From Geosiphon pyriformis (lineage: Eukaryota > Glomeromycota > Glomeromycetes > Archaeosporales > Geosiphonaceae), in assembly GCA_016748015.1 (NCBI GenBank), contig JAAOMT010000664.1:180786-244785 (forward strand): a DNA stretch of 64,000 nt. The letters run 5' to 3'. The notes beneath the pieces are model-generated. The model saw nothing but the letters and a program-made list of their open reading frames with translations. It was not told the origin of the DNA and did no database searches. Made by a program: the position numbers and the translations under genes. Shown here one piece after another: positions 56,100 through 64,000 of this stretch (positions within the stretch are counted from its first letter, which is position 1; each line of letters starts with the position of its first letter).

Positions 56100-56502
56100 T
56101 GTTATGGATTGGAGTAACAAGCTAACAGATAGCAAAAAAAAACAAAATTGTAGAATAATAAAATTAATTAAAGAGAATTCAACTTTAAGAAATGAATTAA
56201 ATAAGTATGAATTTAATGTATAAGATTAGTTTCATAAAATATTTTAATTGCTATTTTTTTCAAAGAATAACTAAGAAATTTGAAGATAAAGAGATAATTC
56301 ATACTGTTAACAAATAATAACATACTGATATAATTCTATGTTTTATGTTGACATTCTTAGAATTCAATATTAGGTATTAAATATACTCTTTAATTATGTT
56401 TTATTCAATAATCTTTAAATACTACAATTATATGAATTAGAAAAAAAGTAAATAAATACCAACAAGTAATTTTTTATCTTAAGATGTTTGGATACTTGAA
56501 GA
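56100..56502 (-). mobile_element. LTR of T11, entering the gap
   Basis: Starts TGTTATGGATTGG on the plus strand, matches the minus-strand family A LTR up to GGATACTTGAAG, then Ns. Heavily AT-shifted. Confidence 0.75.
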
Positions 56503-56907
56503 NNNNNNNNNNNNNNNNNNNNNNNNNNNNNNNNNNNNNNNNNNNNNNNNNNNNNNNNNNNNNNNNNNNNNNNNNNNNNNNNNNNNNNNNNNNNNNNNNN
56601 NNNNNNNNNNNNNNNNNNNNNNNNNNNNNNNNNNNNNNNNNNNNNNNNNNNNNNNNNNNNNNNNNNNNNNNNNNNNNNNNNNNNNNNNNNNNNNNNNNNN
56701 NNNNNNNNNNNNNNNNNNNNNNNNNNNNNNNNNNNNNNNNNNNNNNNNNNNNNNNNNNNNNNNNNNNNNNNNNNNNNNNNNNNNNNNNNNNNNNNNNNNN
56801 NNNNNNNNNNNNNNNNNNNNNNNNNNNNNNNNNNNNNNNNNNNNNNNNNNNNNNNNNNNNNNNNNNNNNNNNNNNNNNNNNNNNNNNNNNNNNNNNNNNN
56901 NNNNNNN
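56503..56907. other. Assembly gap (405 Ns)
   Basis: The gap lies between a minus-oriented LTR on the left and a plus-oriented family A LTR on the right. It should hold the U3 of the first and about 75 bp of the second. Confidence 0.97.
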
Positions 56908-57511
56908 TATTTTTAGATAGTGATCGTTGACCTAATCAATGACCTGACTGTTGACTTGATCATTGACCTGATTATTGACCTGGTCATTGACCACTTTAGA
57001 TAGCTATATAAGCGATGATTCCCTTAGCTGTAGAATAACATGATCAAAGTAACGAAATAAAACAATATCAATTACTTCCTTTCATATCACTTATTTCCCT
57101 TTCCTTACCTTCAAGTATCTACTTGTTGGCATTTACATACCTTATCTTTTCCCCTTCTTGATTTGTATTTGTTAGAATTAGTCTGAGAAGCAATTGGCTT
57201 GCTCTTGTAATTCATTGAATAAAGAAACAATTGAAAAGTACAACAATACCTGTTATTGATTCTAAGAATCACTGAGTTGAGGCATAGAATAATAGTAGCG
57301 GTGTTATCTTGTTGACAATCACAGACTATTCCTTTATCTTCAAATTTAAGAAAAGATTAGCGACTGTGATTTTTATGAGACTGATCATGCACATTGAATT
57401 CCTACTTATTCAATTTGCTCCCTTATTGTAATTCCCTCTTTGTTTATTTTCATCACCATACAATACTGTTCTTCTTTACTATCTGTTAGCTTGTTACTCC
57501 AACCCATAACA
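56908..57511 (+). mobile_element. 5' LTR of T13 (start in gap)
   Basis: 5.6 units of the 12-bp array (about 56926-56992), TATATAAG at 57005-57012, AATAAA at 57218-57223, ends CCCATAACA at 57511. Confidence 0.9.
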
Positions 57512-57517
57512 TAAAAG

Positions 57518-57534
57518 TGGTGCTCTCTGTGAGG
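57518..57534 (+). other. Primer binding site of T13
   Basis: TGGTGCTCTCTGTGAGG, 6 nt after the LTR (spacer TAAAAG). Same motif as T7. Confidence 0.65.
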
Positions 57535-57563
57535 TTGTCAAAATTCACTTATTCCCTCATTGT

Positions 57564-59114
57564 ATGGATGATTACTCATATCTGCCACAGCAATCAGAAG
57601 AACACTTTGCAGCACACAACAGAAACAATCTAAATTTCATTGAACTTAATCTTCTGCTCTCCTGCTTGATCTGTTTCCCCCTTGAAGAACAATCCAGTAG
57701 ACAATTCCAAGACTTTTGGAACTAGTTTCTGAACAAGCATTCAGCTGAAACCTACACAGCTTATACAACCTATTACTTTGACCAAGCTTATTTTGAAAAC
57801 AACTTTGAAGAAAGAAACAACAATATTAATCAACTCTTATATTCTGCAATCTTTGAACAACAGCCTCCTGATTTCGAATATCTGAATCATCAAATCCACA
57901 TTTGGATTGCTGCCCATCAAGCAACTGAAACTCCCTTTGAAACAGAAGAAGAAAGTTACCAAACTGCCCCTGTTTTTGACCTTTTATTAAGTGAATCAGA
58001 CTCGTCTACACAAACAGTTACCCCTGAACCAATGGCTAATGACCCCATGCAAGCAAACATTCTGGCTGTTCTCCAAGGTATACAAACTGCTTTAGGAAGA
58101 AGAAACAATACTCCACTACTACTATTTAGAGGTGATGTACAAGATTCAATTAAATGGTTAGATGATTTTGAGAGAGCTGCCACAGCCAACCAGTATAATA
58201 AAAAATACAAGTTCCAAATCATTGGTGGCTACCTTCAAGGCTCTTCTGCTACCTGGTTCTCACAAGAAACAGATGCCAATGCTCAAAACAGAATAATCAG
58301 ATGGACACCAATCAATGCTGGAGAAGAAAATACCTCTTTCACTACCCAATTTGAGGCCAAGTTCAGAACCCCAATATTAATATCCAAATGGCACATGGAA
58401 TTGGAAAGAAAAACCCAAGGTCTTGGAGAAGTAGTGACTGAATATGCCAAGACTATTAGAAAGCTAATCAAATGTGTAGACTTTGGGAGAAATTGGACAA
58501 AAGAGCAGAAAATTCACTCCTTCACAAAAGAATTGAGAACTGATTTATCATATGCTCTTTGGCCCCTCCTGGCCCTGAAAGATAACCCCACCATGGATAT
58601 GGCCATTGAATTAGCACAAAGAATTGAAGATAACCAAAGGATGCACTTGGGATCCACACTACTAGTTTTTGCTCCTGCTCCTGTCATGGCTCCTGCCCCT
58701 CAAATGGCTGCTACTTCTTTTGCCACTCACATTCAAGATCCAAATGAACAGTTAATAGACAGACTCACAGCAAATCTTGCCTGGTTATTAGAACCCTTAG
58801 CCCAAGCAGTCAGAGAAAATTAACAACCACAAAGACCCAGATTTGAACCACGTTTCAATCAGCCCCAGCAACCATCTTATCAAAGACAACAAAATTGTGG
58901 CCCACCTGTATGCTATTGCTGTGGATTAACTGGACACTTTTCAAGAGATTGCAACAATCCTCCACTGCCTCCACCAGTTCTCAGAAACAATGATGCTCAG
59001 AACAACAGACCCAACAACAACAATGTGCCCAACCAAAAACCCAATCATGCCAACATCAATTTCTTTGGAGAGGATTCCCTAGTTGAAGCCACTGTTTATC
59101 AGCCTTTAAACTGA
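57564..59114 (+). pseudogene. T13 gag
   Basis: Same 517-codon frame as T2 gag from ATG 57564 to TGA 59112-59114, with no frameshift. Two internal stops: TAG near 57722 (Trp in T2) and TAA near 58821 (Gln in T2). Capsid domain at 58032-58600; knuckle CYCCGLTGHFSRDC near 58910-58955. The last Trp codon before the stop is also changed to TGA. Confidence 0.83.
59105..59111 (+). promoter_or_regulatory. Programmed -1 frameshift site TTTAAAC of T13
   Basis: The gag frame reads CCT TTA AAC TGA. The -1 frame from the final C (CTG ATA GGT) is open to 60556 and encodes the protease. Same position as in T2. Confidence 0.8.
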
Positions 59115-60556
59115 TAGGTGCACCTCCAAAGAGTGAGAGTGCAAGCCAACCAGAAGAAAACCCTTTTTATGCTTTTAACTTAACTGATGATGATCATGAC
59201 ATAGATAAACTAGCAATCAACCCCTCTGAATCCACAAGAAAGAAGAAAAAAGCCAAAGTTGATTTTGTTCTGAACCCCAATAAAGCTTTTATATCAACTG
59301 TTGACAACAATGAGCCCCCAAAAGCCAAAGTTTTCAAAAACCCTCCAAAGTTGGAACTCCCAGAAATAGTACAAAAATCCGGCCCTTATTCTGTTGTCAA
59401 AGACCTCATGGAAACCCCAGCACATATAACCTTTGGCCAATTGATGACCCATCCACAATTCAGAAAAGATCTTTACAAATCTTTGATTCCAAAGAAAAAG
59501 ACACCCAAAACCAACAAACACCCTTGCCAAGCTGGACTTGCTGACAATAGCAATGTCACTCCTCTAATTTGTAAAGCCCAAGTGGCTGGCTACTTCATCA
59601 ATTTGATCCTAGACAGTGGATTATCTGTTAGTGTTATTGTCAAATACTTTCTTGAAGCAATTGGCAGAAAAATTGATGAACCATCTATACAACCAATGAC
59701 CAATATGCATGATGATAAGAAAAAAGAGCTTGGCATAACCAAAGCTATTCCTGTCTGCATCAATGGCATCAGCATTGAAACTGATATAGAAGTATCTGAA
59801 GCAAAAAAATACACCATTATTGTTGGCAATAAATGGCTCAAGAAAGCAAAAGCTTTGCTTGATTATGAACTCTATGAACTAACCATCAGATGTGGTAAGA
59901 AACCCATTGTGATTAAATGTCGCCATTGGACAACTCCCCCAGTACCCAAGCAGAGCCCAGAAGAAAATGAATTAGACAAATCAGATGATGAAAAAAGTGA
60001 GGAAGAAAAAAAACAAAAAGAACAAGAAGAAACTGCTGAACTCGCCTATACCATCTTTACCAGCAATGACAAACCACTGGATAATGTCAAGGCAGATAAA
60101 GAAGAAATCATTGTCAATGACAAGCTAATCTGCTGGCTTTATTATAACATGCTCAGAAGAACCTTTAACAGAAAGCCAGGCAAGAAAGCCAAATACAGTT
60201 ATTGGTGGCATGGTCCTTGTGCCCGGTGCTGGTGCGACAAACCATTGTATTCTCCTAGCAATGAATACATGTCCTGCCTAATCTATTACAAAGATTGGGA
60301 ACCAATCAGCTTAATACTCCGTGAGGAAATAAAAAAAGTCCAAAAGTTCTTTAAAAACGAACCACCTGAAATCCAATCACTGGTTGTAGAACAAAGAGAA
60401 CCCTCTCCAGAAGAAAGAAAGATAGACATTGAAAACCTGCTGGCTAGAAACAGCCCAGTTGTCTCAAAAGAAAATGAACCTCCTGGACATACACATGTGA
60501 TACAATACACCATTATCACCAGAGAAACTTGCCCCATCTATTTGAAGCTCTATTAA
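59111..60556 (+). pseudogene. T13 protease and Cys-rich module (pol N-terminus)
   Basis: 482 codons open in the -1 frame. Protease core LILDSGLSVSVIVKYF retains DSG. Acidic stretch, then Cys-rich module GPCARCWCDKPLY with a following CLIYYKDW (one Cys of the last pair is Tyr). Ends at a TAA (Gln in T2: LKPYQSNW) and is followed by a frame change in an A-run near 60590. Confidence 0.78.
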
Positions 60557-60603
60557 TCCAACTGGCACAATGGTGAGTTTATCAAAAAAAAGAAATAACC
60601 CGA

Positions 60604-61659
60604 ATGAAAACCCTTGGATTCATACAGGAAACCAAAAGTGAATGGGCATTCCCAGTTGTAGTGGTATCCAAGAAAAAAGGAACCCTACGCTTTTGTGTTG
60701 ACTATCACCAATTAAATGCCATTATTGAAAGAGACATGTACCCACTTCTTAAGATTGATGCAATGCTAAACCAATTCCATGGTGCTGCTTTTTTCTTAAC
60801 CATTAACTTAACTGCTGAATTTTGGCAAGTAGAGATGAATTCAGAAAGCAGAAAGAAAACTGTCTTCATCACCAAGTATGGCACCTACAAATTCACAGTC
60901 ATGCTTTTTGGTCTCACAAATGCTCCTCCCACTTTTCAATGCTTAATGGACAAAGTATTTGAATCAGTGAAAGAAAACTTTGTTCTAGTCTACTTGAATG
61001 ACATAATGATATACTCAAAAACCTGGAATGAACATCTTGAACATTTGCAAAAGGTTTTTGACCTCCTTAGAAATGCTGGCCTTAAGATCAATCCAATCAA
61101 ATCATTCTTTGGACGTCAATCCACTCAGTTCCTTGGTCATCTTATTACAAAAGATAGAATCTTCCCTGATCCAGCCAAAATTGAAAAAGTTCAAAACATT
61201 AGACAACCAATGAATTTTCATGAACTACGCTCTTTTCTTGGTTTGGCCTCTTATTATCGCAAGTTTGTTAAGAATTTCTCCAAAATTGCCACTCCTCTCA
61301 ATCAGCTACTTAGGAAAAACATCAATTATCATTGGGGCACTCATCAACAAAAAGCATTTGAAATTCTGAAAGAAAAACTGGTTACAGAACCCATCCTCAT
61401 GCAACCTAATCTGGATCAACCTTTTATCCTCTATACTGATACATCTGGCTATGGACTTGGTGCTGTTCTTTCCCAGAAAGACGAAGATGGCAGGGAACAT
61501 GCCGTAGCATATGCCAGTAGAACTCTCACACCAGCAGAAAGGAACTACTCAGTCACAGAGCAAGAATGCTTAGCAGTAGTTTGGGCTACCAGTTACTGGG
61601 ACAAATATCTTAAAGATGTAAAATTTTTGGTGGTAACAGATCATCAAGCTTTGGTTTAG
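60604..61659 (+). pseudogene. T13 reverse transcriptase / RNase H
   Basis: 351 codons open. RT motif A reads FLTINLTAEFWQ (Asp to Asn), and the catalytic box is VYLNDIMIYS (YLDD to YLND), so polymerase activity is lost although the frame is open. RNase H YTDTSGYGLGAV, EQECLAVV, VVTDHQAL. Ends at TAG for Trp (LVWLCNK in T2). Confidence 0.83.
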
Positions 61660-61861
61660 CTATGCAACAAAAAAAACCTGGAACATAAACGGATAACTCG
61701 CTAAATACTTTACTTGGATGAATTCGACTATGACATTCAACACTGCAAAAGAGCTAATCATCAAAACGCCGACGCTCTCTCCAGACTTACCATCCAGTAA
61801 TAGCAAAACTCTCTCAAACCAAACCCACTTAATTATTTGTAACTTCCCCACAAACAAACAC

Positions 61862-63179
61862 GATAATGGATTTGGACAATTACTCTGCCTTAATGGAATT
61901 TTTGGGTAAAGGACAATACCCGCCAGACTATACTTAACAGCAAAGAGAACATTTGCGCAAACAATCAAATTTCTATTTGATTCACCAGAACCAATTATAT
62001 AAAAGAAATAGAAAAAATCTTGACTGCCCCCAGAGAGTCATTAGATTTGAAGAAAGAGAAATTGTGATCTACAATATGCACACTGATCCATTAGCTAGAC
62101 ACTTTGGAAAAACAAAAATGATTCAGAAAACTTTAGCTCGCTATTATTGGCCTATCTTGGAAAAAGACATTGCTGAATACATCAAAACCTGTGATACCTG
62201 CCAAAAAAGAGAAAAACCCAATCGCAAGGAAGATATCCATCCAATCTCTGTTGGTTAATCATTTAACAGAATTGGTATAGATGTTGTTGGACCTTTAACA
62301 GTAACTCCTGATGGCAACAGATACATTATTACAGCTACCAACTATCTTACAAAGTGGGTAAAAGCAAGAGCCACCCCAGATTAAACAGCAGTCTCAATTG
62401 CCAATTTCATTTATGAAAATATCATTTGTCGCCATGGCTGTCCCAAAGAACTTTTATCTAACAGAGGAAGAGCTTTTCTCAGTACACTGGTTGAAGAACT
62501 TTGCAGAAAAATGGGAATACGTCATAAACTCTCTTCCCTTTATCACCTCCAAACAAATGGCCTAGTAGAACATTTCAATAGAACACTATGTGAAACCCTA
62601 GCCAAAACCAGTGAAGAAACCAACTTATGGGACAAAGTATTGCTTTCAGCTTTGTTCGCCTACAGAACTGTGAATCATGACATAACAAGTTATGAACCCT
62701 TTTATCTGCTTTATGGACAAATAGCAACTTTACCAATAGAAATGGATATAGAAACAATACCTTTTGAAGAAATAACAATAGGAGATTACAAGGACATTTT
62801 GCAAAAAAGACTTGGTACTATTCTTGATTTATTGGTAAAAACACAAATAATTGCCTTTGAAAAAATAAAACAGTTCTAAGAGAAGCTCAAAAAGAAAAAG
62901 ACCTATAAAACACTTTTCTTAAGTGTTAGTGACTTAGTTTTGGAATACCATTCAGACAGAGACAATGTCTATGGTAATAAATTCTCCAGCCACTGGAAAA
63001 GATTTTTTATAGTCAACAAAGTTTTGAACAATGGTTCATATATCTTACAAGATCAATATGGAACAATATTCAGTGATTGTCCTGTTTATGGCACACGATT
63101 CAAGAAATATTACAAACGACCTAATTGGTTACCTGTTGTGGTAATACCAACCCAAATAATCAGCAAAAATCAGATATAA
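61862..63179 (+). pseudogene. T13 integrase
   Basis: HHCC: HTDPLARHFGKT and CDTC. Core: GIDVVGPL (Asp), LLSNRGRAF (second Asp is Asn), TNGLVEHFNRTLCETL (Glu kept). GPY/F-like C-terminal domain FIVNKVLNNGSYILQD, then YGTRFKKYYKRPNW. Stops near 62257, 62383 and 62877. Confidence 0.8.
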
Positions 63180-63220
63180 ATAAATGCACTATTTCCAAAA
63201 CAAAGGTATCTTTAATCGAC

Positions 63221-63877
63221 ATGAACAATTATTTCCTAGATCAAAACATTCAAAATGCTTTCTATACTCTCCATGAGTACTGGATTAAGAACTATCCAAA
63301 TGCTACTCTGACTATTGGAAAACAAACCACCATAACAGACAACAGTGGAACTCACACTGTTATCAGACTAAAGAAAACAACTACCAGAAGAAAAAGAATT
63401 GGTGGCAAAATGGATAAATACCTACTGGAAGGCATAACAGCAGCGATACTTTCATCTTCCAGCACAATTGGAAAAATAATACAAGAAATCTTGCCCATAG
63501 ACAAAAACTTGTCATATGGAAGACAACTAGAACTCTATGGTTGTCTTGGTGAAATTATAGAAGACATGAAGCTCATGAAGAAAACAACTTCAGAGATACA
63601 AGGGGAAATTTTGGGCATTATACGATTGGATGTCCCAAGAGTTTTGACCATTGCTAGAAGAGCCAGAACTTTTATACAAAGATTTGGTCTCTTGGATACA
63701 AAACTTATTTCACCTCAAGTATTATATACCCTATCCACAAAAAACTTCAACAAACTAGTTAGTTTTGAGTTAGACAAAACCCTTCACATAGACTATTCCA
63801 TAAATAGCTTGATTTTGTCAGAGCTCAATCTCTTTGGAGAGAATGATGTTATGATTGAAACTCATAGTTTTTATTAG
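63221..63877 (+). CDS. ORF3 of family A (intact copy in T13)
   Basis: 218 aa from ATG (MNNYFLDQN) to TAG, 41 nt after the integrase stop; an in-frame TTG at 63125 would overlap integrase. About 90% identical by eye to 19665-20321. Basic patch KKTTTRRKRIGGK; helical-looking remainder; the C-terminus runs into the LTR at 63847. Not frameshift-linked to integrase in any obvious way; expression route unknown. It is the only intact gene of T13. Confidence 0.74.
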   Translation: MNNYFLDQNIQNAFYTLHEYWIKNYPNATLTIGKQTTITDNSGTHTVIRLKKTTTRRKRIGGKMDKYLLEGITAAILSSSSTIGKIIQEILPIDKNLSYGRQLELYGCLGEIIEDMKLMKKTTSEIQGEILGIIRLDVPRVLTIARRARTFIQRFGLLDTKLISPQVLYTLSTKNFNKLVSFELDKTLHIDYSINSLILSELNLFGENDVMIETHSFY

Positions 63878-64000
63878 TTATCACATGTATTAGCCACTGA
63901 TATCATATAATTAGCCACCCTATTTTTAGATAGTGATCATTGATCTGATCAATGACCTGACTGTTGACTTGATCAATGACCTGATCGTTGACCACTTTAG
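63847..64000 (+). mobile_element. 3' LTR of T13 (cut by window end)
   Basis: Starts TGTTATGATTG. 4.6 units of the 12-bp array visible before the window ends. Preceded by purine-rich GGAGAGAA, a possible polypurine tract. Confidence 0.88.

Larger units (their letters stand above)
51899..56502 (-). mobile_element. Family A derivative T11 (LTR-gag, no pol)
   Basis: Minus-strand order: LTR (56502-56100, running into the N gap), gag, then directly an LTR U5 fragment (51940-51899). pol is absent. Interrupted by solo LTR-B T12 and LINE L2. Very AT-rich and full of stops. Confidence 0.76.
56908..64000 (+). mobile_element. Ty3/gypsy element T13 (family A), nearly full length
   Basis: 5' LTR (start in gap), PBS, gag, frameshift site, protease/Cys-rich, RT/RNase H, integrase, ORF3, and 3' LTR cut by the window end. 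Each gene except ORF3 has lesions. It gives the full gene order of family A. Confidence 0.92.

Noticed and set aside
56484-56930. 148-aa ORF across the gap
   Set aside because: Almost all residues are unknown because it spans Ns.
63125-63220. TTG-initiated extension of ORF3 overlapping integrase
   Set aside because: The ATG at 63221 gives the length seen in T9, and the extension is simply the integrase-tail region read in another frame.

Overview
The window is a nest of retrotransposons with no recognisable host gene, tRNA, rRNA or CRISPR array. It is eukaryotic: LTR elements with TATA boxes and AATAAA signals, A-tailed non-LTR elements, AT-rich DNA and TE-on-TE layering. The protein families (Ty3/gypsy gag-pol, RRM/zinc-knuckle LINE ORF1, RNase H-bearing LINE ORF2) fit a TE-rich fungus. 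A glomeromycotan such as a Gigasporaceae-type genome is my best guess; this is inference, not proof.

Three kinds of element recur. (1) Ty3 family A: 0.6-0.73 kb LTRs (TGTTA...TAACA) carrying a 12-bp enhancer-like tandem repeat, gag, a TTTAAAC -1 frameshift site, then protease, Cys-rich module, RT/RNase H, integrase and an extra ORF3. (2) Ty3 family B and its relative T9: 0.87-0.96 kb LTRs, a gag with a long N-terminal extension lacking AUG, a protease, a Cys-rich module and a dUTPase domain before RT. T9 also has integrase and its own ORF3; in family B nothing downstream of RNase H is preserved here. (3) Non-LTR elements: one LINE with ORF1+ORF2 (L1), one 5'-truncated LINE (L2), and five copies (R1-R5) of a retroposon that seems to carry only an ORF1-like RRM/zinc-knuckle gene.

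Layout: T1 3' end (1-895,+) sits in T2 (896-7462,-, family A), whose 5' LTR holds solo LTR T3 (6223-6951). T2 sits in T4 (7463-11651,-, family B). Then come LTR-A fragment T5, L1 (11952-16123,-), R1 (16124-18515,-), T6 (18516-20825,+, internally deleted family A), R2 and R3 in tandem (20826-24617,+), and T7 (24618-34521,-, family B) split by R4 (26687-29126,+). T8 (34522-49703,+, family A) is split by complete element T9 (38452-48305,+). R5 (49704-51898,+) is split by solo LTR T10. T11 (51899-56502,-, family A gag derivative) is split by solo LTR-B T12 (52312-53222) and L2 (54174-55803,-). An N gap follows (56503-56907), then T13 (56908 to the window end, family A, nearly full length).

Most genes are inactivated, largely by changes that look like C-to-T or G-to-A transitions. 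Open genes include the T2 gag and RT/RNase H, and three copies of ORF3. The features most worth following are the ORF1-only retroposon, ORF3, the dUTPase plus Cys-rich insertions in pol, and the canonical -1 frameshift site.
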